This document shows, piece after piece, positions 8,767 to 17,030 of a stretch of 64,000 nucleotides of DNA; position 1 is the first letter of the stretch, and each line of letters begins with the position of its first letter. This DNA comes from Sporosarcina jeotgali (GTDB taxonomy: Bacteria > Bacillota > Bacilli > Bacillales_A > Planococcaceae), in NCBI RefSeq assembly GCF_033304595.1, contig NZ_CP116341.1:1469001-1533000 (forward strand), in the 5' to 3' direction. The notes beneath the pieces were generated by a model. The model saw only the letters and a program-made list of their open reading frames with translations, ran no database searches and had not been told where the DNA came from. The translations under genes were made by a program, and so were the position numbers.

Positions 8767-9759
8767 TTATGGTGTATCGTATACGATGCGTCCGATTCGG
8801 GAGAAATCATACCCTTTTATCGTCGAGAGTTCTTTCTTGAATGATTCAGATTGCAGGATGGTCAAAACCGTTTCACGTAATGCTTTGTTGTCTTCACGCT
8901 TGATCATCACTAAGTCATATTGTTCTTCAGTCATAGGGATATAATCGACATTCACTAACTGTGCATTCTTTTCAATCCCGACACCAATATCTGCTTCTCC
9001 TGCAGCCACTTTACTAGCTACTGCTAAGTGGGTTGTTTCAATGTTTTCATAACCCGTTATTGTTTTTGGAAGGACACCCTCTAATCGCAGTCTCTCATCT
9101 GTTAACACTCGGATCCCTGAACCCAGTTCACGATTAACCATTCGAACATCGTTGCGGTTTAAATCACGCCAGCTTGTAATACTTTTCGGATTTCCAGGCT
9201 GAACATAGAAACCTGCTGATCGGGAGAGTAAATTGACTACCGTATAGTCACGTCCGATGAGTATACGGCGAATGTAGGGGAGGTTATAAGAACCCGTGTC
9301 TCCATCAAAGAGATGAGTACTTACAATATCCGCTTCGCCTTGAACGAGTGCCAGTAAACTATTCAAACTCCCGCTGTGGGATCTGAGAGTCCGAAAGTTA
9401 CTGGCTGCATCAGAAATTGCGTTTGCCAGCAAATCGAGTGTAACATCTTGTCCGCTAATGATTACGTGCTGCATTGCACGCGGCGGAGTAAGAGGAGGGA
9501 GCGATTGTTTCTCCAAGACAGTTGGAGCAACGGGTTCATTTTTTTGTAATGGAGGAGCTTCTGCCGCCGAGCGGTCTGCACCGCCTTTCATACGGTCTTT
9601 ATACGCTTCGAAGTCAGTTGCGTCAATCCTCATTTGTCTACCAACCCGGTAGGCAACGATTTCACCTTTTTTTATAAGGTCATACACGGTTAGCTTTGAT
9701 ACTTGAAGCAGGTCAGCGAGATTTTCAGTCGTATACGATGCTTTATCCTGTGCATTCAA
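8767..9759 (-). CDS. HTH regulator with a molybdate-binding-like (COG1910/PBP) domain
   Basis: A one-component transcription regulator of 330 residues. Residues ~8-55 form an excisionase/MerR-like helix-turn-helix (TTENLADLLQVSKLTVYDLI, then GEIVAYRVGRQMRI). After a proline-rich linker (~60-95) comes a periplasmic-binding-protein-like domain of the kind found in COG1910 molybdate or tungstate proteins (DVTLDLLANAIS, AGEADIGVGIEKNA). It has no signal peptide, so it senses its ligand in the cytoplasm. The start is TTG 9759, eight bases after GGAGG; the upstream ATG overlaps that site. It is divergent from modABC, and the repeats in between are its likely operator. The ligand, molybdate or tungstate, is an inference. 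Confidence 0.85.
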   Translation of the reverse strand: MNAQDKASYTTENLADLLQVSKLTVYDLIKKGEIVAYRVGRQMRIDATDFEAYKDRMKGGADRSAAEAPPLQKNEPVAPTVLEKQSLPPLTPPRAMQHVIISGQDVTLDLLANAISDAASNFRTLRSHSGSLNSLLALVQGEADIVSTHLFDGDTGSYNLPYIRRILIGRDYTVVNLLSRSAGFYVQPGNPKSITSWRDLNRNDVRMVNRELGSGIRVLTDERLRLEGVLPKTITGYENIETTHLAVASKVAAGEADIGVGIEKNAQLVNVDYIPMTEEQYDLVMIKREDNKALRETVLTILQSESFKKELSTIKGYDFSRIGRIVYDTP

Positions 9760-9884
9760 CGTAAATACCTCCATTCTTTCTTCTATCTTCTCTTATTTTT
9801 AGAATTATTGCAATAGACATAACAAGTTACAAGGAGTAATAGTTAGAATTATTTAATTATATATAGATAAAGAGAGTTCCCTTA

Positions 9885-9921
9885 TGTTATAACTAGTTAT
9901 AGGTAGTTATAATTAAGTATA
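9885..9921 (+). promoter_or_regulatory. Four phased 7-bp repeats, likely mod operator and promoter
   Basis: TGTTATA, AGTTATA, AGTTATA and AAGTATA occur at exact 10-base steps (9885, 9895, 9905, 9915), one per helical turn. TATAAT at 9908-9913 lies inside the third repeat and is the likely -10 of modA. Looser copies (AGTTACA, AGTTAGA) occur further left, around 9822-9848. Binding by the divergent regulator is inferred. Confidence 0.6.
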
Positions 9922-9942
9922 AATAGGGAAGGGGAGATTGAT

Positions 9943-10737
9943 TTGAGTAAAAGGAGTATTGTATTTGTGTTGGCAGTTATGTTGCTATTGCTGGCAGGGT
10001 GTTCAAAGGAGAAAACAGCGTCTGAAGGGAATGGAACCAATACTGCAGAAAAAGTGGAACTGCACATTTCTGCGGCAGCCAGCTTGACAGATGCGTTGGA
10101 TGACTTCAAGAAAACCTATGAAAAAGAACATGAGAACGTAGAGTTGACGTTCATGTATGGCGGTTCTGGTAAGCTTGCGACGTCTATTGAAAATGGAGCC
10201 CCTGCTGACGTATTTTTGTCTGCGAGTAAAAAAGATATGGATGCGCTTGAAGACAAAGAGTTACTAGATGCATCCACACGAAAAGATTTTACGAGAAATG
10301 TGCTGGTTTTGATTGCAAATGAAGATTCAGATTCAACCCTAACGAGTTTTGATGACATTGATGCGGCTGAAATAGATCATTTCGTCATTGGTGAACCTGA
10401 AAGTGTTCCTGTCGGCCGATATACAAAAGAGGTATTTGAACATCTGAAACTTTGGGAGCCGCTGCAGGATAAGCTCGTTCTTGCTTCAGATGTAAGACAA
10501 GTGCTAACACAAGTCGAACTGGGAAATGCGGACTACGGGGTTGTCTATTCGAGTGATGCCTTCATTTCTGATAAAGTGAAAGTACTCGCAGAAGCCGATC
10601 CCAGCTGGCATGAGCCAATTGTGTATCCAGGTGCAGTCTTGAAAGATTCCAAGCACGCTGACGAGGCCCAGCAATTTTTCGCAGCTTTACTGAGTGAGCA
10701 AGGTCAAGAAACGCTTGCTAAGTACGGATTTAAGTAA
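9943..10737 (+). CDS. modA: Molybdate ABC transporter, substrate-binding lipoprotein
   Basis: Captures molybdate (or tungstate) outside the cell for import by ModBC. The 264-residue protein has a lipoprotein signal peptide with lipobox LLAGC (Cys near residue 21), then a type II binding fold starting ISAAASLTDALDDFKKTYE. Family motifs include FMYGGSGKLATSIENGAPADVFLSA, with the serines that bind the oxyanion, and DYGVVYSSDA near the end. The start is TTG 9943 after AGGGGAG. modB follows within 20 bases, in one operon. Confidence 0.95.
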   Translation: MSKRSIVFVLAVMLLLLAGCSKEKTASEGNGTNTAEKVELHISAAASLTDALDDFKKTYEKEHENVELTFMYGGSGKLATSIENGAPADVFLSASKKDMDALEDKELLDASTRKDFTRNVLVLIANEDSDSTLTSFDDIDAAEIDHFVIGEPESVPVGRYTKEVFEHLKLWEPLQDKLVLASDVRQVLTQVELGNADYGVVYSSDAFISDKVKVLAEADPSWHEPIVYPGAVLKDSKHADEAQQFFAALLSEQGQETLAKYGFK

Positions 10738-10755
10738 GAAAGAGAGGTGGACGAT

Positions 10756-11436
10756 GTGGATTTAAGTCCTTTATTGCTTTCTGTTAAAGTAGCGGTCATC
10801 TCCACCGCTATTGTGTTTGTTCTAGGCGTGTTTTTAGCTCACTTGTTTACAAAACGGCAATTTTTCGGGAAGACGATTTTTGAATCGCTATTTCTTCTGC
10901 CGCTGGTGCTGCCGCCGACTGTCGTAGGTTTCGGGCTGCTGATTCTATTTGGCAAGAAAGGCTGGATCGGCAGCTGGCTGCTGGAAACTTTCGATATCCA
11001 AATTGTATTTACTTGGACGGCTGCAGTTATTGCATCTGTAGTCGTCAGTTTTCCTCTTATGTATCAAAGTGCAGCTGCGGCCTTTGACGGTTTAGACAAT
11101 AGGTTAGGGGATGCAGCGCGTACAATGGGTGCTTCTGAGTGGCGGGTTTTCAGGACGATTACGTTTCCGCTTGCATGGCCCGGCCTGCTTGCGGGGCTTG
11201 TCCTGTCATTTGCCAGGGGGCTTGGAGAATTCGGGGCTACGCTGATGCTTGCTGGATACATACCTGGAAAGACCGACACGATTCCTATGGCGATATACTT
11301 TGCTGTGGAAGCGGGGAAGATGGAGAAAGCAACATTTTGGGTCGTTATCATTACAGCACTGGGATTCAGTACAATTCTTTGGTTAAACTGGTGGAGCAAG
11401 CGCAACTTAAGACGATTCGCTTCTGAAAAACGTTAG
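10756..11436 (+). CDS. modB: Molybdate ABC transporter permease
   Basis: The membrane subunit through which molybdate passes. It has 226 residues with five to six membrane segments. The ABC-coupling EAA motif appears as AARTMGASEWRVFRTITFPLAWPGLLAG, followed by ARGLGEFGATLMLAGYIPGKTDTI, which is characteristic of ModB. The start is taken as GTG 10756, seven to eight bases after GAGAGG. A GTG at 10747 is in frame but lies on that site. The next gene, modC, starts 13 bases after the stop. Confidence 0.95.
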   Translation: MDLSPLLLSVKVAVISTAIVFVLGVFLAHLFTKRQFFGKTIFESLFLLPLVLPPTVVGFGLLILFGKKGWIGSWLLETFDIQIVFTWTAAVIASVVVSFPLMYQSAAAAFDGLDNRLGDAARTMGASEWRVFRTITFPLAWPGLLAGLVLSFARGLGEFGATLMLAGYIPGKTDTIPMAIYFAVEAGKMEKATFWVVIITALGFSTILWLNWWSKRNLRRFASEKR

Positions 11437-11449
11437 GGGGGGTGTTTCG

Positions 11450-12121
11450 ATGTTAGACGTATCGATTAGGAAACGGCTTGATCACTTTGAGCTGGATGTC
11501 AGTTTTCAAGCACATGATGAAATTATCGTTCTTGCGGGGTCATCAGGTGCAGGGAAAACAACAATTTTGCAAGTGCTTGCCGGATTAACTGAACCTGATA
11601 GCGGGACCATCACGCTGAAAGGCAAAAGCTACTTTGATGGCAAGAAGAATTCACTGCCTGCACGGTCCCGTAATATCGGATACTTATTCCAAGATTACGC
11701 GCTGTTTCCGCATATGACCGTGGAGCGCAATATCTACTATGGAATCCACAAGCAGACGACCGAGAATACGGGATTTATCATCGAACAATTACTGGCTGTG
11801 CTTGGCATCAGCCATTTGCTGAACAAGTATCCTCACCAGATTTCTGGCGGAGAAAAACAGCGGGTTGCTCTTGCTCGTGCGCTTGCCACAGAGCCTGATT
11901 TGCTTCTATTGGATGAACCCTTATCCGCTTTGGATGAAGACACGAGAGAAGAGTGTCAAAATGAACTGCTCCGATTGCATGAATTATGGAAAATCCCGTT
12001 CTTGATTGTGACACACAGCCGATCCGAGGCTGAAAAGTTGGGCGATCGGGTGCTTCATTTGAAAAAGGGCTTGATTGTCAATGAGAGTCGTGGAACAATG
12101 AAAGAAATCCCTGTGTACTAA
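11450..12121 (+). CDS. modC: Molybdate ABC transporter ATP-binding protein
   Basis: The ATPase that powers molybdate import, 223 residues. It shows Walker A GSSGAGKTT (~30-38), Q-loop LFQDYALFPHMTV, signature SGGEKQRVALARAL (~130), Walker B LLLLDEPLSALD and the switch histidine in IVTHS. It is shorter than the ~350-residue enterobacterial ModC because the C-terminal molybdate-binding (MOP) domain is absent, as in many Firmicutes. ATG 11450 follows a GGGGGG run. Confidence 0.95.
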   Translation: MLDVSIRKRLDHFELDVSFQAHDEIIVLAGSSGAGKTTILQVLAGLTEPDSGTITLKGKSYFDGKKNSLPARSRNIGYLFQDYALFPHMTVERNIYYGIHKQTTENTGFIIEQLLAVLGISHLLNKYPHQISGGEKQRVALARALATEPDLLLLDEPLSALDEDTREECQNELLRLHELWKIPFLIVTHSRSEAEKLGDRVLHLKKGLIVNESRGTMKEIPVY

Positions 12122-12147
12122 GTGACGGGATTTCGGAGGCGATTCCT

Positions 12148-12582
12148 ATGGACGACATTACAATTGTTCCACTGACGACCGAAGAAGAATTAGTTGAAGC
12201 TTTTCCGATTATGAATCAGCTCCGTACCCATTTAAATCAGGAAGAGTATTTGGAACTTGTGTATGAGTCTGGAGCAAAAGAACGATACCAACTGCTTGGA
12301 TTACGCGATGGCGACGTTTTGAAAGCAGTCATCGGCTTTAAACCGATGATTACGCTTTACTATGGCCGCTCGTTATGGGTGTGTGACTTAGTAACGGACA
12401 AATCAGCACGGTCTAAGGGCTATGGAGATAAGCTGCTGACACATGTTGAGCAATGGGGCAAAAAACATAATTACGAGTCAATTGCGTTGTCTTCCGGGTT
12501 ACAGCGTACGACTGCTCATCACTTTTATGAAGAGAAAATGGACTACAGCAAAGTGAGTATTGTGTTCAAAAAGGAATTTTGA
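12148..12582 (+). CDS. GNAT family N-acetyltransferase
   Basis: A 144-residue acetyltransferase of the GNAT fold, which moves acetyl from acetyl-CoA to an amine; the substrate is unknown. The acetyl-CoA binding region is LVTDKSARSKGYGDKLLTHVEQWG (~90-113), with the R/Q-x-x-G-x-G/A-type loop as RSKGYG. The C-terminal HHFYEEKMDYSKVSIVF matches the family's last strand. ATG 12148 is eight bases after GGAGG. It follows modC by 26 bases and precedes a terminator, so it is the last gene of the mod operon. A role in molybdenum metabolism is not shown. Confidence 0.85.
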   Translation: MDDITIVPLTTEEELVEAFPIMNQLRTHLNQEEYLELVYESGAKERYQLLGLRDGDVLKAVIGFKPMITLYYGRSLWVCDLVTDKSARSKGYGDKLLTHVEQWGKKHNYESIALSSGLQRTTAHHFYEEKMDYSKVSIVFKKEF

Positions 12583-12629
12583 TGCTGGAAGTGCCGTTTT
12601 CACGGGTATGCGAACAGAGATGCGAACAG

Positions 12630-12658
12630 CCGGCGGAGCGTTAAGATCTGCCGGTTTT
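12630..12658 (+). terminator. Terminator of the mod operon
   Basis: CCGGCGGA and TCTGCCGG form an eight-pair stem with one G-U pair, followed by TTTT. It lies between the GNAT gene and the next gene. Confidence 0.65.
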
Positions 12659-12685
12659 ACTAATGATTAAGGAGTTGTTGAACGT

Positions 12686-13057
12686 ATGTGGGTCAATGAC
12701 AATGGAATGCTGAGACAAACTTCAGATGAGACACGTGTGAAATTCAGAACTTCGATTAGCAAAGAGATCTTAGATCAGCTGAAACAGCTAGCAGATCAGA
12801 ATGGAACATTTGTGAACTACTTGCTTGAAGACGGCATGAAAGTCGTATTGCAGCAAGACGCAATTACTTTCAATAAAGATACGCGCCCGAAAGACCGGAT
12901 TCAATATAAGACAACGTATGATAAACAGCTGCTGGAAAGTGTTAGAGCATTAGCGAGTGATCATAAGTTGTACATAAATGACGTGATTGAGTATGGAGTG
13001 CAGTTTATAGATGCGGAGCGTGCAAAAGCGGGGCAATATAGATATCGGATTGAATAA
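12686..13057 (+). CDS. Small protein with two ribbon-helix-helix-like repeats
   Basis: A 123-residue cytoplasmic protein whose function I do not recognise. It consists of two similar units of about 38 residues: RVKFRTSISKEILDQLKQLA (20 residues shown, from ~18) and RIQYKTTYDKQLLESVRALA (from ~71). Each is a short basic strand followed by two helices with NYLLEDGM / NDVIEYGV at matching positions. This layout resembles ribbon-helix-helix DNA-binding proteins, here as a duplicated single chain. Similar proteins in Bacillales are sometimes labelled rRNA methyltransferase, but no SAM-binding motif is visible. An AAGGAG site precedes ATG 12686 by about 11 bases. It stands alone after the mod operon terminator. 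Confidence 0.7.
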   Translation: MWVNDNGMLRQTSDETRVKFRTSISKEILDQLKQLADQNGTFVNYLLEDGMKVVLQQDAITFNKDTRPKDRIQYKTTYDKQLLESVRALASDHKLYINDVIEYGVQFIDAERAKAGQYRYRIE

Positions 13058-13070
13058 AAGTTGCTTTCCT

Positions 13071-13098
13071 TTGACGCCCCCGTCATAATATATATTAT
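13071..13098 (+). promoter_or_regulatory. Promoter-like sequence with no following gene
   Basis: TTGACG and TATTAT are 16 bases apart. No reading frame with a ribosome binding site follows before the hairpin at 13179. A short RNA of about 110 bases could be made; this is speculative. Confidence 0.3.
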
Positions 13099-13178
13099 AG
13101 GAAGCTGCGTTTCGTTAATAAGTATACTTAGGATAGTGAGATAAAACAGCGAAATCGAGTTATTTCTAAAGAATTGTT

Positions 13179-13211
13179 AAAACGCGACTTTTTTTGCTAA
13201 AGTCGCGTTTT
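13179..13211. terminator. Bidirectional terminator before the MFS gene
   Basis: AAAACGCGACTTT and AAAGTCGCGTTTT form a 13-pair stem with loop TTTTGCT. It lies between convergent genes. The rest of 13058-13240 holds only the promoter-like site at 13071. Confidence 0.9.
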
Positions 13212-13240
13212 ATTGTGGTTTCTATTTAGTTAACGTGTAC

Positions 13241-14473
13241 TTAAATACTTTTCACTGGAATTATTGACTCTGCAATTACTGGCTCTTCCAATTGAATCTT
13301 ACGCTGTTTCATTTGCAAGAAAAATACGGTTGTCATACTGATGCTGATCACTCCAAATACGATGACCATTACTTGTAACCCGACTATATCCAGGAACGCC
13401 CCGGTCGCCAGTAAAACGACTTGGAACACGACTCTTTCTAACATATTCCGGAATGAGAAAAATCTTCCGTGGTACGCTTTCGGCATCTGTTTTTGGAAAA
13501 TTACCATAGCTGTTGGGAAAAAACAACCTAAACTGAATCCTAGGACGGTAAATGCTGCCAGCGTTGCTATTTGGCTTTGTGCGAAGAATAATAAGAATTC
13601 TGCAACGGCTACCATACTTGCAAAGAAAAATAAGATCATTGTGGTTCGCCATTTCAATGCGATTCTTTTAACGGCAAACGACCCAATCATGAATGCGATT
13701 CCTTCACACGTGTAAATCAGTCCTTTTATAGAAGCTGAATCTTGAATTTCACTAATATTGATGACAATTAAATTAAAGGATCCCAAAAATAATAACGGTA
13801 TTAATGTCATTACCAGCGTCATTCCGACTGCAGGATATGCTTTTAGTACTGGAAATACTTCCATGAATCCGCCTTTAGCGCCTTCTGCCTTAACAGCAGC
13901 CTCTGTCCCCTCCCCTTCATCAATACGCAGCATGAATGTGAAGATGAGCAACAGCCCATAGGCAATGATGGATATCCAATATAGTGACGATAATGACCAG
14001 TAGACCAAGATAACGCCTGCTAATGCTGTCCCTGACACCCGTGCGATGGTCGCTACGTTCATGTGCATCCCATTCATTGTCAACAGGTCATCGTCTTTCA
14101 CAACGAGCGGAATGGCCGCCTGTAACGCTGGGAAGTAAAACGTTGCTGCGAGTTGAATGCTGACAACAAATGCAATCATCCACCACACAGATCCTGTAGC
14201 AATTGCGATGAGCATGAAGACAACACTGATGAGACGTCCTGCTCCTGCTAGAACTAATATGCGCTTCTTTGCTTGTTGATCAATGATCTTACCTGCTAAG
14301 GGACCTACGAGTATTCCCGCCAAGAGCCCAACTGATAGAATCATGGCTTTGACAAAGTCAGAAGGGATTTTTTCTTGCATAAACTCCAAATTTCCGATGA
14401 TACCGGTCCAAAGCCCGATACCTGCAATTAATTCACCGGATAGAATGATCCAAACATTGCGATTTTTCCACAT
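13241..14473 (-). CDS. Major facilitator superfamily transporter
   Basis: A 410-residue membrane protein with about 12 membrane segments, most like MFS drug or siderophore exporters (MFS_3 type). It begins MWKNRNVWIILSGELIAG. The A-motif region between segments 2 and 3 is GPLAGKIIDQQAKKRILVLAG (~55-75), and the second-half equivalent is AVKRIALKWRT. The start is ATG 14473, after GGGAGGGTGT. A longer frame reaches 14734 but crosses the parC terminator and parC itself, so it is not used. The gene follows parC on the same strand but is separated from it by a terminator. The substrate is unknown. Confidence 0.88.
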   Translation of the reverse strand: MWKNRNVWIILSGELIAGIGLWTGIIGNLEFMQEKIPSDFVKAMILSVGLLAGILVGPLAGKIIDQQAKKRILVLAGAGRLISVVFMLIAIATGSVWWMIAFVVSIQLAATFYFPALQAAIPLVVKDDDLLTMNGMHMNVATIARVSGTALAGVILVYWSLSSLYWISIIAYGLLLIFTFMLRIDEGEGTEAAVKAEGAKGGFMEVFPVLKAYPAVGMTLVMTLIPLLFLGSFNLIVINISEIQDSASIKGLIYTCEGIAFMIGSFAVKRIALKWRTTMILFFFASMVAVAEFLLFFAQSQIATLAAFTVLGFSLGCFFPTAMVIFQKQMPKAYHGRFFSFRNMLERVVFQVVLLATGAFLDIVGLQVMVIVFGVISISMTTVFFLQMKQRKIQLEEPVIAESIIPVKSI

Positions 14474-14532
14474 ACACCCTCCCACTTTCCCGCTAAATAA
14501 TTCGCTTTCCGAATTAGTATACGATAGAAACG

Positions 14533-14573
14533 CAAAAAGCACACGAGAATTCTCACAATCTCGTGTGCTTTTA
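14533..14573 (-). terminator. parEC terminator
   Basis: AAAAGCACACGAGA and TCTCGTGTGCTTTT pair around TTGTGAGAAT on the minus strand and continue with T-rich sequence. It sits just behind the parC stop at 14586. Confidence 0.9.
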
Positions 14574-14585
14574 ATCGTTTGCTTG

Positions 14586-17030
14586 TTATTTAGATGCGGG
14601 CTTATCGGTTTTTGCGGTAGGTTCATAGTACAACCGGCTCGCTGCCCCGTTTTTCGCTTCATCTGAAAGTGCGCTGCCGTTTGCTTGGCGATCTGATAAT
14701 CTAAGGCTATTCGGCTCAATTTCAGTTTTAACATCTTTAACTGTTGTTAGAATGAGTTTTTCAGAAGGTCCCGTGATTTGAGCACCAATCACCCGATATG
14801 GATTCTTCTTAAGCTCTTTTAAAATCATTAATCCGCGTTGAGCACGTGAACCGACTTCAATTTCTTTCAATGCTGTGCGTTTTACGGTACCTCGCTGTGT
14901 TGCAACGACAATCGATGCCGAACTGTCTGTAATGACTTGCATGGACACGACTTGGTCTTCCGGTTTTAAGTTGATCCCTTTCACTCCGCCTGTTCGGACG
15001 CCAGTCGTACCGACATCACTGAGCGGAAAACGTAAAATGTATGCCTGATGCGTCACCAGGACTGCATCTTCACTGCCTTTTACAAGGCGGGCATCTAGTA
15101 ATCTGTCGCCTTTTTTAACGTTCATGCCTTTGTACGCACGTCCATAGCGCTGAACGTGGAAGTCAGCTAATTTTGATAGTTTCACAAATCCATTAGCTGT
15201 CACCGTCAATATGGAGTGAATGTCATCGAATTGTTCAAGGCCAATCGCCGCCACAATCGATTCACTTGGCTCGAGCGATACAATACTTGAAATATGCTGC
15301 CCAAGGTCCCTCCATTTAATATCTGGCAACTCATGAACTGGCTGATAAATATAGTTCCCAAGTGACGTGAACAGCAGCAAGTGATGCTGTGTATTCATCG
15401 TCCGCTCAAGTATAGGATAGTCGGACTCTTTCATCGTCATTCCTGCACCATTAGATGCTCCATAAGAACGCAATCCTGTCCGCTTCACATAGCCTTCTTT
15501 TGTAACAGATACGACTACTTCTTCACTCGGAACCAGTATATCAAGATCAACTTTCAATTCTTCAATCTTCTCTTCGATGACAGAATTTCGAGGTTCTGCG
15601 AAACGCTTGCGGACATCGTGTAATTCTTTCTGAATCAAACGGGACAGCTTAGCTGGACTGTTTAAAATCGCATTCAGATTTTCAACCAGCTTGCGCAATT
15701 CGTCTTGTTCCTGTTTCAACTCTGTAATATCTGTATTCGTCAGACGATAAAGCTGCAAGGAGACAATCGCTTCGGCTTGAATCTCTGAGAATTCAAATCG
15801 AGTGATCAAATTGTTCTTTGCGTCACGTTTGTCATTCGAGCTGCGGATTGTCTGAATGACGTCATCCAAAATAGATAAAGCTTTCATCAAACCTTCTACG
15901 ATATGCAGGCGATCTTGAGCTTTGCGCACATCGTACTCAGAACGGCGAGTGACGACTTCTTTCTGATGCTCGATATAAGCATCTAGAAGCATAGCTAAAG
16001 ACATCAGCTTGGGACGTCTATCCGATATTGCGACCATATTGAAGTTATATGCGACTTGGAGGTCGGAGTTCTTCAGCATGTATTTCAAAATCGGCTCGCC
16101 ATCAATGTCTTTCTTAAGTTCAATCACAATACGGAGTCCAGTACGATCCGATTCGTCCCGTACTTCGGCAATTCCGTCAAGCTTGCGATCAACGCGCAGT
16201 TCATCCATCTTTTTCACAAGATTGGCTTTGTTGACGTCATAAGGGATTTCTGTGATGACAATCTGAGATTTACCGGCTTTCAACTGTTCTATTTCAGTTT
16301 TGGAACGGACAATGACCCGTCCTTTTCCTGTTTCATATGCAGCTTTGATGCCATCCGTACCTTGGATAATCCCGCCAGTCGGAAAATCAGGACCTTTTAG
16401 GACAGTCATCAGTTCATCTACTGTAGCTTCTGGATTATCCATTCGCATAAGTACTGCATCAATTGCTTCATGCAGCGCGTGGGGCGGGATGTCCGTTGCA
16501 TATCCTGCAGAAATCCCTGTCGATCCATTGACAATTAAATTCGGAAAACGTGCCGGTAAAACTGTCGGCTCGGGCTCTGTATCATCAAAGTTCGGGATGA
16601 AATCTACAGTCTCTTTGTTGAGATCCCGCAGCATTTCACCTGCAATCGATGACAGTCGCGCTTCTGTATAACGCATCGCAGCGGCAGAATCGCCGTCAAC
16701 TGAACCGTTGTTACCGTGCATTTCGATCATCATATGACGCAATTTCCAGTCCTGACTCATCCGTACCATCGCTTCGTATACGGAGGTATCTCCGTGTGGA
16801 TGGTAGTTACCGATTACGTTACCAACCGTTTTAGCGGATTTACGGAACGCCTTTTCGTGGGTATTGCCTTCATTGTACATAGCGTACAAAATACGTCGCT
16901 GTACGGGCTTCAATCCATCCCGTGCATCAGGTAATGCGCGATCTTGAATTATATATTTACTGTATCGGCCAAACCGATCACCGATGACTTCCTCTAACGG
17001 GAGGTCCTGAAAGCGTTCTGTTGCGGTCAT
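14586..17030 (-). CDS. parC: DNA topoisomerase IV subunit A
   Basis: The cutting and rejoining subunit of topoisomerase IV, which unlinks daughter chromosomes, with ParE. It has 814 residues. The N-terminal breakage-reunion domain includes HPHGDTSVYEAMVRMSQDWK (77-96) and the catalytic tyrosine Tyr121 in AAMRYTEARLS. The C-terminal part carries the beta-pinwheel repeats (for example YVKRTGLRSYG, VRTGGVKGINL, GTVKRTALKEI). The quinolone-determining position that is Ser80 in S. aureus GrlA is Thr82 here. ATG 17030 overlaps the parE stop by four bases. The C-terminal tail is long and polar. Confidence 0.97.
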   Translation of the reverse strand: MTATERFQDLPLEEVIGDRFGRYSKYIIQDRALPDARDGLKPVQRRILYAMYNEGNTHEKAFRKSAKTVGNVIGNYHPHGDTSVYEAMVRMSQDWKLRHMMIEMHGNNGSVDGDSAAAMRYTEARLSSIAGEMLRDLNKETVDFIPNFDDTEPEPTVLPARFPNLIVNGSTGISAGYATDIPPHALHEAIDAVLMRMDNPEATVDELMTVLKGPDFPTGGIIQGTDGIKAAYETGKGRVIVRSKTEIEQLKAGKSQIVITEIPYDVNKANLVKKMDELRVDRKLDGIAEVRDESDRTGLRIVIELKKDIDGEPILKYMLKNSDLQVAYNFNMVAISDRRPKLMSLAMLLDAYIEHQKEVVTRRSEYDVRKAQDRLHIVEGLMKALSILDDVIQTIRSSNDKRDAKNNLITRFEFSEIQAEAIVSLQLYRLTNTDITELKQEQDELRKLVENLNAILNSPAKLSRLIQKELHDVRKRFAEPRNSVIEEKIEELKVDLDILVPSEEVVVSVTKEGYVKRTGLRSYGASNGAGMTMKESDYPILERTMNTQHHLLLFTSLGNYIYQPVHELPDIKWRDLGQHISSIVSLEPSESIVAAIGLEQFDDIHSILTVTANGFVKLSKLADFHVQRYGRAYKGMNVKKGDRLLDARLVKGSEDAVLVTHQAYILRFPLSDVGTTGVRTGGVKGINLKPEDQVVSMQVITDSSASIVVATQRGTVKRTALKEIEVGSRAQRGLMILKELKKNPYRVIGAQITGPSEKLILTTVKDVKTEIEPNSLRLSDRQANGSALSDEAKNGAASRLYYEPTAKTDKPASK

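Noticed and set aside
13241..14734. The MFS protein as a 497-residue protein
   Set aside because: The extra 87 residues cross a strong terminator and the end of parC; a start with a good ribosome binding site at 14473 gives the normal family length.
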